Assembly (NCBI GenBank): GCA_028277185.1
Contig: JANQGQ010000011.1
Coordinates: 1 to 64,000, forward strand
From: Woeseiaceae bacterium
GTDB taxonomy: Bacteria > Pseudomonadota > Gammaproteobacteria > Steroidobacterales > Woeseiaceae
DNA length: 64,000 nt
Direction: 5' to 3'
The notes below the pieces were generated by a model, which was not told the origin of the DNA, made no database searches, and saw only the letters and a program-made list of their open reading frames with translations. The translations under genes were made by a program, and so were the position numbers. Positions within the stretch are counted from its first letter, which is position 1; the number at the start of each line of letters is the position of its first letter. Shown piece after piece: positions 46,213-55,492 of this stretch.

Positions 46213-47411
46213 GTATGGTGCTGCTCACGGAGTTCCCTCCGGACATTCGTGTTGAGAAGGAGCACATGACGCTGAATGAACACCACGATGTGTTCCTGCT
46301 TTGCCCACGGCGGGGCAACCAGGCCGCGGCGGAGCAATGGAACGGCCTTGGCATTCGGCGTGTGTTCTCTCCGGGCCAGCGCTGGCGTGGTCAGCTGAGC
46401 CTGATGTCGAGGCAGGCCTCCGCCCTCTGGGAAGCCCAGATCGAGCGGTTCGCGACCGACATCGAAGCAGATGTACTGCACGTTCACGACCTGCCGTTAC
46501 TCGGACCGGCACTGCACGTGGCTACCAGGCTCAATCTGCCGGTGGTCGCGGACCTGCACGAGAACTACCCGGCACTGCTCGAGGTCTCGCGTGGACGCCC
46601 ATGGTACGAGCTGCCGTCTTTCGGCGCGCTCGCATCGCGATTACTGGTATCGATTTCACGTTGGCGCGACTATGAATCGCGTGTCGTACCGAAGGCAGAC
46701 CGTGTCATAGTGGTGATCGAGGAGGCAGCAGAGCGACTGGTTGGCATGGGCATATCCAAAGAGCGGATTGCCGTCGTAGGGAACTACGCGACGTTCGATA
46801 CAGAGTCGGACAGCGATCCTCCTTCTCCGCCGTCCGGAGAGCTCAATAGTCGATTGTCCGTCGTGTATGCAGGTGGTTTCGGTGAGACGCGCGATCTCGA
46901 GACGGTTCTCGACGCAGTTGCAATCCTGCCCGACGCGGTCCGTGCCGGAATGCACGTCCAACTCGTCGGCGGAATGGGCCGAGACCTCACGCACCTCGAA
47001 CGGCACGCGGCCAGGCTCGGCGTGGGCGACTACGTGACACTAACGCAATGGTTGCCTCGCAAGGAAGCCGAACTTCTCATGAGCAAAGCCGACGTTGGCT
47101 TGGTTCCGCATGTCAAATCAGCGCACACGGACGCGACAGTTCCACACAAGCTATTCCAGTACATGTGGCGCCGCTTACCGGTAGTCGTCTCGAACTGTGC
47201 GCCACTCGAGCGTATTGTCCGCGACGCCGGATGCGGATTCGTTTACGAATCCGGGAACGCACAGTCGCTGGCCGAGCGGCTCGGGGAAATGCACGCACTC
47301 GGTGACCGTCGCGCCTCAATGGGAGCTGCGGGCAGAGAGGCTGTATTGCAGACCTACAATTGGAGCAGCGCCGGCAAGGCGCTGCTCGATGTCTACAGAA
47401 GCATTGGATGA
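46203..47411 (+). CDS. GT4-type glycosyltransferase
   Basis: This 402-residue GT-B protein starts MRIGMVLLTEFPPDIRVEKE. The N-terminal half has VLHVHDLPLLGPAL and VVADLHENYPALL. The C-terminal half has LSVVYAGGFGETRDLET and KLFQYMWRRLPVVVSNCAPL. It overlaps its upstream neighbour by ten bases and wbpI by ATGA. Donor is unknown. Confidence 0.88.
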   Translation: MRIGMVLLTEFPPDIRVEKEHMTLNEHHDVFLLCPRRGNQAAAEQWNGLGIRRVFSPGQRWRGQLSLMSRQASALWEAQIERFATDIEADVLHVHDLPLLGPALHVATRLNLPVVADLHENYPALLEVSRGRPWYELPSFGALASRLLVSISRWRDYESRVVPKADRVIVVIEEAAERLVGMGISKERIAVVGNYATFDTESDSDPPSPPSGELNSRLSVVYAGGFGETRDLETVLDAVAILPDAVRAGMHVQLVGGMGRDLTHLERHAARLGVGDYVTLTQWLPRKEAELLMSKADVGLVPHVKSAHTDATVPHKLFQYMWRRLPVVVSNCAPLERIVRDAGCGFVYESGNAQSLAERLGEMHALGDRRASMGAAGREAVLQTYNWSSAGKALLDVYRSIG

Positions 47412-48484
47412 AGATTACGACAATAATCGGCGCCAGGCCGCAGTTCATTAAGGCCGCTGCCGTATCGCGCGCACTTGGGAAACACCCGGGCATCTATGAA
47501 ACTATCGTCCACACCGGACAGCACTACGACAGGAACATGTCAGAAGTGTTTTTTTCCGAGTTGGCGATACCGGAGCCGCACATAAACCTGGGTGTAAGCG
47601 GCGGCTCGCACGGAAAGATGACCGGCACAATGTTGGCCGCGATCGAGGAGGTTCTGACCGGGGATCCGCCGGACTTCCTTCTGATCTACGGCGATACCAA
47701 TTCGACCCTCGCCGGGGCGCTCGCCGCCGCCAAGATTCACGTCCCGGTAGCTCATGTCGAAGCCGGTCTGCGCTCATTCAACCGTCGCATGCCGGAAGAA
47801 GTCAATCGCGTCGTCGCCGACCACGTAGCCGATCTGCTGCTCACCCCGACGGACACGGCCACCGCGAACCTCGCCGCCGAGGGTGTTGCCGCCGAAAAGG
47901 TCCATCAGGTTGGCGATGTGATGTTCGACGCAGCACTCTTCTACGGGTCCAAAGCCGATCGCGAAAGCAAGATCCTGGAGACGCTTGGGCTCGAGGACAA
48001 CAACTACGTGCTGGCGACCGTTCACCGTCAGGAAAACACGGATTCTCCGGACCGGCTTCAGGCGATCACGTCAGCCCTCGAAAGCATCGCGGAGGACATC
48101 GCCGTAGTCTTGCCTCTCCACCCCCGGACGAGAAAGCTGCTCGATGCCGGCGGCTACCTGGGACGCAAGAACGGCGTCCGTGTGATCGATCCCGTCGGAT
48201 ACCTGGACATGGTCATGTTGGAGCGCGGCGCAACCGTCATTGCGACTGACTCCGGCGGCGTACAGAAGGAGGCTTTTTTTCATAGCACGCCTTGCGTGAC
48301 GCTGCGTGACGAGACCGAGTGGGTTGAACTGGTAGAGATGGGATGGAATCGTCTCGCGCCGCCGGGTCAGGCTGACATCGCCGCATCGATCAGGTCTGCT
48401 CTCGGCAGTGTCGGCACGACGGGCGCACCTTACGGCGACGGGGAAGCCGCCGGGAAAATACTGGATGTGCTTGCGGCCGCCTGA
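47408..48484 (+). CDS. wbpI: UDP-HexNAc 2-epimerase, WbpI/WecB type
   Basis: This 358-residue non-hydrolysing 2-epimerase has TIIGARPQFIKAAAV, the signature GDTNSTLAGALAA, HVEAGLRSFNRRMPEEVNR and TDSGGVQKEAFF. With WbpB, WbpE and WbpD homologues in the same locus, it most likely epimerises UDP-GlcNAc3NAcA to UDP-ManNAc3NAcA (WbpI), but a WecB role (UDP-GlcNAc to UDP-ManNAc) cannot be excluded from sequence. It is the last gene of the long coupled operon. Confidence 0.92.
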   Translation: MKITTIIGARPQFIKAAAVSRALGKHPGIYETIVHTGQHYDRNMSEVFFSELAIPEPHINLGVSGGSHGKMTGTMLAAIEEVLTGDPPDFLLIYGDTNSTLAGALAAAKIHVPVAHVEAGLRSFNRRMPEEVNRVVADHVADLLLTPTDTATANLAAEGVAAEKVHQVGDVMFDAALFYGSKADRESKILETLGLEDNNYVLATVHRQENTDSPDRLQAITSALESIAEDIAVVLPLHPRTRKLLDAGGYLGRKNGVRVIDPVGYLDMVMLERGATVIATDSGGVQKEAFFHSTPCVTLRDETEWVELVEMGWNRLAPPGQADIAASIRSALGSVGTTGAPYGDGEAAGKILDVLAAA

Positions 48485-48493
48485 TCAGGCGGC
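48476..48493. terminator. Palindrome at the wbpI stop, possible terminator
   Basis: GCCGCCTGATCAGGCGGC is an 18-base perfect palindrome that contains the wbpI stop codon and ends ~30 bases before the wzz stop. No T run follows on either side, so it may be a weak terminator or an unrelated palindrome. Confidence 0.35.
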
Positions 48494-48522
48494 GTCGGGC
48501 GAGTTGAAGTCAGGCCTCGCCG

Positions 48523-49497
48523 CTATGCCGGAGCGTCGGATGCGTCGTCGGCGCCACGCTGACGGACGAAGCCCCTGGCCAGCACGAAAAATACGGCCAG
48601 CAGTCCACCGAACAGCGTAGCTACGATCACCATCAATCTGCGGTTCGGCCGAAACGGCGACTCAGGCACTTCGGCGCTGTCAATTACGCGAAACGCATAT
48701 TCCTCGTTGCCACGCGCCAACATCAGCTTCTGCTGCTCACGTTCGAGCAGACGACCCACAGCCTGCTCGAGAGCGATCACGCTGGTTGCGGAGATCTGCG
48801 ACTGGAGGTACGCGACATTGGCTTCGGCCTTTTCGAGAGCGCGCGCACGCATCTCGTCGTTCAGGCGCTTCACCATCAGCGTCACCCACTGCGCTGCCAG
48901 TTCGGGATCGGTCCAGTCGACGGATACGGTGACCATACCAGTCTCGCGGTCCTGGGAGATTCTGCGGAGACTCTTGTCGAAAACCCGCGCTCCATCGGCG
49001 GCGTCGGGCCAGAGTTCGGGATCCTCTTCGATCCATCGGCCAGCCTCAGCATCCCACTTGTCCGCGAACAGAACCGGCAGCAGGTCCTGCTCCTCGACGA
49101 ACGCACGCGTAAAGTCACGCGACTTCATGACCGCAAGCGCCTCCACACTGCTGCCGCCCGTGCTGATCGAGATACCTGCCAGACCCGCCAGGCTGCCGAG
49201 CTGCCCCGAGATACCGGTGTTGACGGTTTCCTCGCCCGCCGGTGCCAGGAGCATCCCGGATCGATACCAGTGAGTCAGCGTCAGCGCGTACCCTATCGAG
49301 CCAATGGCAAATACCGCTGTGATCGCGGCAACCGTCCATTTATTGCGCCAGAGAGTGTTCCAGACGTTCGCCAGATCGATCGAGTCGTCGTCCTGCCGCC
49401 ATGCCTCCTGGTCAGGCATTACGTAGACGACGCGTTCTTCCCGCCGCGGCGAGTCGGACGCACCGTGCTTGCTCGAATCCCTCGAAGAGTATTCCAT
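48523..49497 (-). CDS. wzz: Wzz-type polysaccharide chain-length determinant
   Basis: This 324-residue inner-membrane protein has a cytosolic N-tail, TM1 (~53-73, VAAITAVFAIGSIGYALTL), a periplasmic helical domain and TM2 (~285-305), preceded by the Pro-rich motif AEVPESPFRPNRRLM. It sets polymer length together with Wzy. It is convergent with the wbpI operon. No kinase domain is attached. Confidence 0.92.
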   Translation of the reverse strand: MEYSSRDSSKHGASDSPRREERVVYVMPDQEAWRQDDDSIDLANVWNTLWRNKWTVAAITAVFAIGSIGYALTLTHWYRSGMLLAPAGEETVNTGISGQLGSLAGLAGISISTGGSSVEALAVMKSRDFTRAFVEEQDLLPVLFADKWDAEAGRWIEEDPELWPDAADGARVFDKSLRRISQDRETGMVTVSVDWTDPELAAQWVTLMVKRLNDEMRARALEKAEANVAYLQSQISATSVIALEQAVGRLLEREQQKLMLARGNEEYAFRVIDSAEVPESPFRPNRRLMVIVATLFGGLLAVFFVLARGFVRQRGADDASDAPA

Positions 49498-49709
49498 GCT
49501 ATCGGTTTCCCGCCGCGGACGGCATACCTATGCTGCATTGCGAAATGCTGCAGTATTCTAGCCGTTTCAGTGACTTGGCGTCTAATCGCAAGAACAGGCT
49601 ATAGCTGGCGCTCCGGTCCGGCAGGTGCCGGGCCAGCCGGGAAACCCGATCACGACGCGGATCCGACATTGGGAGTAGTGCAGACGACCCGAATACGGCC
49701 GAAGGGAAC

Positions 49710-49785
<76 letters not shown>

Positions 49786-49917
49786 ACAGAGCGGGGCACT
49801 TTACGGATGCGCGCTCAAGCTGTCAAGAATCGCGCCGCAGCAGCGGGTTCTTTCGGCAAAACAAGAACTTGCATCCGAATTGGGAAGCCGGAAAACGGCG
49901 CCAATCGGCACCCGGAT

Positions 49918-50877
49918 CTAGTCGTCACCGTCGCGATTGACGATTTCGGCGGCGGTGTACTCTTTTAACTGGGTCGCGTGCGTGAAGATGACGATCTCCC
50001 CGACCAGACCTATCGCGAGAAGCTGCACCCCAAGTACTACCAACAGCGATGCGAGCAACAAGGCGGGACGATCCGCCAGCGGCACGCCGAAAAACAGGCG
50101 TTGCGCGGTAATCGCTACCAGCAACAGCAGCCCAAGACCGGCAGCCGCCGCTCCGATCAGACCGAAGAAGCGTAGCGGCTTCTTGGTGAACTTGACCAGG
50201 AAGAAAACCGTAATCAGATCCAGAACGCGGCGCGGTAACACGCCGAACCCGGGAAACCGGCGGAACGTCTCCTTCGTCGATTGCGGCAGATCGACCTCGA
50301 CGACGCTGAAGCCGCGGCTGTGGGCAAGGATCGGCAGGAACCGGTGCTGATCGCCGTAGACAGGCACTTCCTCGATGACCTGCTTGTTTATCAGGCGGCA
50401 GCCGGAGCCGAGATCGTTGAAATGCGTTCCCGTCAGGAAGCTGACAACGCGGTGAAAGGCTTTGGTCAAAAACTGGTTGAGACGCGAATCCGCCCGGGGC
50501 CAACGCCGACCGAGGATCAGATCGGCACCGGTGGAATGATTGAGCAACTGAACGATGGATTTCGGATCGACCTGATAGTAGGCCGGCAGTGTCATCACCC
50601 AGTCGGTCCCGGCCCGATCGAAACCGGCGCGCAGCGCCGTCGCTTCACCGAACCACCGTCCGAGCTGTATTACCCTGATGTTGTCGTGCTCGCTCTGCAA
50701 CTCGCCCAACAGCTTCCTGACGCCCGGATACTCGCCGTCCAGCACGTAGATAAACTCCACGCGACACTCCGCCTCGTCGAACGCGGCCGCGTAGTCCCGA
50801 TGCAGCTCCAGCGTGTTGTCGACGCGTCCCGAGACGGGCACGACGACGGTAAGCTCATAGCGGTCACTCATGGTCAT
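49918..50877 (-). CDS. GT2-like protein lacking the DxD motif
   Basis: This 319-residue protein resembles the DPM/ArnC-type GT2 family: a GT-A domain followed by two C-terminal membrane segments (~230-255 and ~268-290). Where the neighbouring paralogue (50907-51854) has MDGDLQNDP, this one reads LPAYYQVDP (residues 97-105), so the metal-binding DxD is gone. It also has VLDGE in place of VDDGS. It may be inactive, regulatory, or use another chemistry. Confidence 0.8.
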   Translation of the reverse strand: MTMSDRYELTVVVPVSGRVDNTLELHRDYAAAFDEAECRVEFIYVLDGEYPGVRKLLGELQSEHDNIRVIQLGRWFGEATALRAGFDRAGTDWVMTLPAYYQVDPKSIVQLLNHSTGADLILGRRWPRADSRLNQFLTKAFHRVVSFLTGTHFNDLGSGCRLINKQVIEEVPVYGDQHRFLPILAHSRGFSVVEVDLPQSTKETFRRFPGFGVLPRRVLDLITVFFLVKFTKKPLRFFGLIGAAAAGLGLLLLVAITAQRLFFGVPLADRPALLLASLLVVLGVQLLAIGLVGEIVIFTHATQLKEYTAAEIVNRDGDD

Positions 50878-50906
50878 TCAAATCCAGGGGGCTAATCGTG
50901 TGTATG

Positions 50907-51854
50907 TCACCGGGTTTCCGTACCCAACTGCGCCAGGCGCACCAGATCGATGTCGCCGGTCCGGTAGATGAGCTCGCACAGCGCGCCGGTCAGCAGCAAC
51001 GTAAACGACAGAGCGGCGAACAGGACGCCGGAGCCGGCAATCGATATCGGCAACGGATTCCCGGCAAAGACCGCCGCGAAACCATATACGAGGCAGGCGA
51101 TTCCTATTAGCCCGGGAAGCACGGCCAGGAGCGCGAACCAGTACATCGGGCGGGCACCGAACGAAACGATCGCCTTTATCGTCATCAGGTCGATGAGCAC
51201 CTTGTAGATTCGGGACAAGCCGTACTTGGACTCGCCAAACTGTCTTGCGTGATGTCGAACCTTGATTTCGGCGATTCGCGCACCGGACAGCGACGTCATC
51301 GCCGGAATGAAGCGATGCATTTCGGAATACAGTGGCACGCTCTGAATGATCGCCCGGCGATACGCCTTCAGAGAACAGCCGTTGTCCTTGATCGGCACGC
51401 CGGTGACTTTGCCGATCAGCCAGTTGGCGATCTTCGACGGGATCTTGCGGGTAACCAGCTTGTCCTGGCGCTTGTGCCGCCACCCGACGACGATGTCGTA
51501 TCCCTCGGCCATCTTCTCGAGGAAATTCGGGATGTCGCGCGGATCGTTCTGCAGGTCACCGTCCATCGTGACGATTACGTCGCCCTTCGCGATGTCGATA
51601 CCGGCCGACATCGCCGGCGTCTGCCCGTAGTTACGCCGGAACTTCACTACCTTGAGCGCTTTGTCCTTCGAGGCAAGGTCGCGCGCGATCTCGAATGTCC
51701 TGTCCCGGCTGCCGTCGTCGACGAATATGATTTCGTACTCGAGCCCGAGCCCTTCCACTCCCTCTTTGATCGCGTTGTAGAGAGGAACGAGGCTTTCCTC
51801 TTCGTTGTAGAGCGGAACGGCTACCGACAGGTCCATGCTATTTGGCTCCGCCAC
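50907..51854 (-). CDS. GT2 glycosyltransferase, dolichyl/undecaprenyl-phosphate sugar synthase-like
   Basis: This 315-residue GT-A enzyme has VAVPLYNEEES, IIFVDDGSRD, and the DxD as Asp98-Gly-Asp100 in VTMDGDLQND, followed by a QFGESKYGLSR motif. Two C-terminal membrane segments (~230-250, ~265-290) follow, as in DPM1/ArnC-type synthases that load a sugar on a polyprenyl phosphate. It overlaps the next gene upstream (51838-53019) by 17 bases. Confidence 0.9.
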   Translation of the reverse strand: MAEPNSMDLSVAVPLYNEEESLVPLYNAIKEGVEGLGLEYEIIFVDDGSRDRTFEIARDLASKDKALKVVKFRRNYGQTPAMSAGIDIAKGDVIVTMDGDLQNDPRDIPNFLEKMAEGYDIVVGWRHKRQDKLVTRKIPSKIANWLIGKVTGVPIKDNGCSLKAYRRAIIQSVPLYSEMHRFIPAMTSLSGARIAEIKVRHHARQFGESKYGLSRIYKVLIDLMTIKAIVSFGARPMYWFALLAVLPGLIGIACLVYGFAAVFAGNPLPISIAGSGVLFAALSFTLLLTGALCELIYRTGDIDLVRLAQLGTETR

Positions 51855-53019
51855 ACGCGGCTTGCAGTTCCCCGACCAGGGCGCCGTAGGCTGCTTCCCT
51901 GACGGCGGGACTGCAATACTCTTCGATGAATTTGTTCGCCCCCACCACCAGTTCCTGCGCCAGTTGTTGGTCGTTCAACACGGCACTCACCGATTCCGCG
52001 AATGCCCTTGCATTCGGCTCACTCAGCATTGCACACGAGTCATCGATGAGCTGATTATGGACAAGGCAGTTGGTCGCAACAACCGGCCGTCCCGAGTCGA
52101 GGTAGGAAAACAGCTTGCCGGGCGGATTGATCCCCTGAATCCGCGGCGAAACCAGAACGTCCGCGGCGGCCAGGAAGGCCGGCATTTCCGACTGAGGCCG
52201 GCTCTCGACGAATACCACGCTACCTTCGACACCGAGTTCTGCAGCCTGCTTTCGAAGCGACTCGATCTCTGGCGGAGTGCCGCCAACCAGCAGGAAGACG
52301 GCGTCGTTCGCCGCCTCGAGCACATGAGGCACGGCGTCGATCAGCATATCCAGCGCCTGCAGCGCAACGAATGAGCCCGTGTAAAGGACGACTTTGGCGT
52401 CCTCGTCGATCCCATACTTGTCGCGGATGCCCGCGCCTGCTTCCTGCGTTGCCTTTTCGCTACCGAAGTAGTTCACGATGATGATCGGCTCCGCTTGCGG
52501 CCACGCTTCCTTCGCCGCTTCCGCTACGGCCGGCGAGATAGCGACGACAGACGCTGCTTCCTTAACCGATTGCCGCTCGACGAATTCAAACAGCTGAGTC
52601 ACCCACTTCTTACTGCTGAACTTCCAGTCGGTGATCTGCCGCGGCAAACTCGAGTGCATGTCGTAGACGTACGGCTTCCTGACCAGCGGCTTGATCATCC
52701 GCACGATGAAAGCAGCTTCCTCGTGCGTATACAGCGCGTCGTAGCGAGTGCGGGCAAGCCGGTATAGAAGATTCAACAACAGCAGGAAGTCGAACCAGAT
52801 CTTGCGCTTCGACGGCCCGGACTTGATGGTCGAATAGAAATGCGGACCGGCCGACCGATACACCCGGATATCGAGGTTCGGTGGCGGGTCGCCGATCGGG
52901 TAAGTCAGTATGTCGACATCGTGCCCCATCTCTACCAGTTCACGGGTCCGGTGATACGCACTCATCGGCGTGCCGCGCGTTGTATAGAAGGCCTGTGGAA
53001 CGATCATCAGAATTCGCAT
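51838..53019 (-). CDS. GT4-type glycosyltransferase
   Basis: This 393-residue GT-B protein begins MRILMIVPQAFYTTRGTPMS. In the C-terminal half are VVLYTGSFVALQALDM and KLFSYLDSGRPVVATNCLVH with the donor-site region. It stands between a ChbG-type deacetylase and two GT2 genes in one minus-strand unit. Confidence 0.88.
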   Translation of the reverse strand: MRILMIVPQAFYTTRGTPMSAYHRTRELVEMGHDVDILTYPIGDPPPNLDIRVYRSAGPHFYSTIKSGPSKRKIWFDFLLLLNLLYRLARTRYDALYTHEEAAFIVRMIKPLVRKPYVYDMHSSLPRQITDWKFSSKKWVTQLFEFVERQSVKEAASVVAISPAVAEAAKEAWPQAEPIIIVNYFGSEKATQEAGAGIRDKYGIDEDAKVVLYTGSFVALQALDMLIDAVPHVLEAANDAVFLLVGGTPPEIESLRKQAAELGVEGSVVFVESRPQSEMPAFLAAADVLVSPRIQGINPPGKLFSYLDSGRPVVATNCLVHNQLIDDSCAMLSEPNARAFAESVSAVLNDQQLAQELVVGANKFIEEYCSPAVREAAYGALVGELQAACGGAK

Positions 53020-53020
53020 T

Positions 53021-53842
53021 TCAGACGTCCCAGTAAGTCACGATGCTGATCTCGTTCGCATCCAGGATCTGCCTGAAACGCGGTGACGTCAGAAACTGTA
53101 GTTCCGCCCAGCGGTCGCAGCTGCCGGGCTTCTCTTCGACAGCCCGTTCGGTTCCCGGGTGGCAGCCCACTTCGACCGGACCGGGATCGGCCCCTACTTC
53201 CTGGACCGGCGACTCCGAATCGTTCTTCATTATTTTCGCGATATCGATAAACGCCTGCGGAGATCGAAGACCGGATGCATCGAAGAGTTTCCATGCCTGT
53301 CGCGCCATGAGCATACGGACCAGCCGGTAGGCGTTGACCTGGGGACTCTGCGTCCGGCGCCACAAGCCCTCTTCCCGCGTACTGCGCACACGATCGATAC
53401 CGTACTTCGGCAGAAGCCTCGCCACGACGCGTCGGATCACAGGCAACTGGTGCAGGTGCTTGTGGCTGTCGATGTGTGAGATCTTCACTCCTGCCGAGCC
53501 CACTCGATCCAGCTGCGCACGCACTTCACGCTCGACGTCCTCATCCCGCAATCTGCCGGTCACGGCTCTGAGAAACAGTTTTCGTTTCGGGAGAAACGAG
53601 CCATCTGCACTCGTCAACGTACTGGCGCCGGAAAGCGCCGTGCCCTCGCAGAAGTTCAGATGCACGCCGAAGCTCTGGTCGCCCTCCCAGTGACTGGCTA
53701 TTCCGAGAGCGTCGTCAGTGCCCGGCATATTAGCCATTATCGACGTACTCGATACCATGCCCGACTCCATGCCAAGCACGATACCGCGCGTTATCTCCTG
53801 AGTTTCCCCAAAGTCGTCTGCGTGAACAATCCACTTGCGCAT
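53021..53842 (-). CDS. ChbG/HpnK-type carbohydrate deacetylase
   Basis: This 273-residue protein of the YdjC family has the metal-site signature VHADDFGETQEIT (HADDFG) near the start and the KISHIDSHKHLHQLPVI block with the three His. It deacetylates amino sugars. It leads a four-gene minus-strand unit; one base separates it from the GT4 gene. Family members occur in chitooligosaccharide, hopanoid and glycan pathways; the local substrate is probably a lipid-linked amino sugar. Confidence 0.88.
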   Translation of the reverse strand: MRKWIVHADDFGETQEITRGIVLGMESGMVSSTSIMANMPGTDDALGIASHWEGDQSFGVHLNFCEGTALSGASTLTSADGSFLPKRKLFLRAVTGRLRDEDVEREVRAQLDRVGSAGVKISHIDSHKHLHQLPVIRRVVARLLPKYGIDRVRSTREEGLWRRTQSPQVNAYRLVRMLMARQAWKLFDASGLRSPQAFIDIAKIMKNDSESPVQEVGADPGPVEVGCHPGTERAVEEKPGSCDRWAELQFLTSPRFRQILDANEISIVTYWDV

Positions 53843-54148
53843 AAGTTCGGAAGTCCGTCGGTCTATGCAAGTCTGAAACTCTGCGGAGAACCCTCTGGTA
53901 CTTCTGCCGCCGACAATGTGCTCTTTCTTGCGATCCTCCGTTTACACGTGCCGACCTTAAAATGCAATGCACCTGGTCAGTTATTGCGCCCGCCTGTCGG
54001 TTTTCTTTGCAGAAATGTGATCTGATCTGAAAATGCACTGTCGCAATGCGGTGCCCGGCGGAAGGATATTCCATTAGACTACGCACCTGGTCTCGTTCAA
54101 CGGGATACCGGGTAACAACGGCAGGCAGCGCGGCAGGACACGGCGCGA
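53843..54148. other. 306-base divergent intergenic region
   Basis: Nothing codes here. The region must hold the promoters of the minus-strand deacetylase unit and of the CapK-like gene. I see no clear boxes or repeats. Confidence 0.5.
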
Positions 54149-55492
54149 ATGATTACTTTCAAGTACCGTAACTACTTCTTCCCGGTCAAGGCGCTCAGGT
54201 TCCATCGCCTGATGCGGGCGGCACCGCGGTGGACGCCCGAGAGACTGGACGCATGGCGGTCTGAGCAGAAGCGAAAAGTTATCGCGCACGCCGTCGCAAC
54301 GGTGCCGTTCTACAAAGACCTGTTGTCGCGAACCGGGATTGATCTCGCGAACGTGGATCAGCCGGAGAACTGGGCACGCCTGCCGACGGTAAGAAAAGAA
54401 GACATACGCAACAATGCCGACCAGTTCGTATCCTCGTCGGTGAAGCCGGCCAGTCGGTTTTGGGCGAACACTTCCGGGTCGACCGGAATGCCGTTCAAGA
54501 TACTCCTGGACGAAAACGTGAACGCTGCTGCATTCAATTTGTTCCTGCGCGCATGGACGACGGGCGGGCATTGGAAGCTTGGGCAGCGTCAGGCAGCCCT
54601 GAAAGGCGCGACGCATGAATCGGGCTGGCGTTACAACCGCGCTATCCGAACGCTGGAACTCGCCGCAAGTCATGTCAGCGCAGAAAACCTCGACGTCTTC
54701 TACGAAGCGCTTCGCCGATACGAGCCCAGGCTGCTCCGCGGCTACCCGTCGGCTATCTTCATGCTGTGCCGCCTGCTGAACGAGCGCAATCTGTCGCTGC
54801 GCATCCCCATGATCGTGACCGTGGCCGAGACGCTGCATCAATTCCAGCGCGAGGAGATCGAAAAAACCCTGGGCGCCAGGGTCTACAACCACTACACGCA
54901 CTGGGAGCGAGCGGTATCGATATTCGAATGTGAGCACGGCAGCCTGCATGCTCAGGAGGATTACGCGCATCACGAAATCGTCGATGACGACGGATTTCCC
55001 GTACCCGAGGGAGTCCTGGGCGAGATCGTGGGCACGGGCCTTCACAACCGCGCTATGCCGCTCATTCGCTACAGAACCGGTGACATCGGCGTGTGGTCGC
55101 GGAAAGAATGCGAGTGCGGCCAGGTTTTCCCGGTCGTAGAGAAAGTACTCGGTCGGGAATCGGACTTTCTGGTTCGACCGGACGGCTCACTCGTCGCAGC
55201 AACCTACGCTTCCAGTGACGTCAAGTTCTACCGCAACGTGGTGTACGTGCAGCTCATTCAGGACACCCCCGGGAAAGTAGAAATCAGGATCGTTCCGACG
55301 AGCGAATTCTCCGAGCCGGACGACCTTCGGCTGATCGTCGACAACCTGCGTAAGAGGCTCGGCGAGGAGATGACGTTCGAAGTCCGGAAATGCCGTATCG
55401 AAGACCTGGAGAGAAGCCCGGTCGGCAAGGTACGCGCATGCTTTGCGAGGGCCGCTCAACGGCAACTCTCAACGCGACTCGAAACCGCCTGA
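54149..55492 (+). CDS. CapK/PaaK-like adenylate-forming enzyme
   Basis: This 447-residue protein is of the phenylacetate-CoA ligase (CapK) family. The P-loop is FWANTSGSTGMPFKI, and LIRYRTGDIGVWSRKE lies in the C-terminal part with a CECGQVF segment. CapK-like proteins occur in capsule loci where they may activate an acyl acid. It converges on the hydroxylase gene with a 24-base overlap of coding ends. Confidence 0.88.
   Translation: MITFKYRNYFFPVKALRFHRLMRAAPRWTPERLDAWRSEQKRKVIAHAVATVPFYKDLLSRTGIDLANVDQPENWARLPTVRKEDIRNNADQFVSSSVKPASRFWANTSGSTGMPFKILLDENVNAAAFNLFLRAWTTGGHWKLGQRQAALKGATHESGWRYNRAIRTLELAASHVSAENLDVFYEALRRYEPRLLRGYPSAIFMLCRLLNERNLSLRIPMIVTVAETLHQFQREEIEKTLGARVYNHYTHWERAVSIFECEHGSLHAQEDYAHHEIVDDDGFPVPEGVLGEIVGTGLHNRAMPLIRYRTGDIGVWSRKECECGQVFPVVEKVLGRESDFLVRPDGSLVAATYASSDVKFYRNVVYVQLIQDTPGKVEIRIVPTSEFSEPDDLRLIVDNLRKRLGEEMTFEVRKCRIEDLERSPVGKVRACFARAAQRQLSTRLETA

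Noticed and set aside
49918-50877. Calling the gene a broken pseudogene
   Set aside because: The frame is complete, membrane segments and overall fold are kept, and only the DxD region differs, so a changed but functional protein is as likely.
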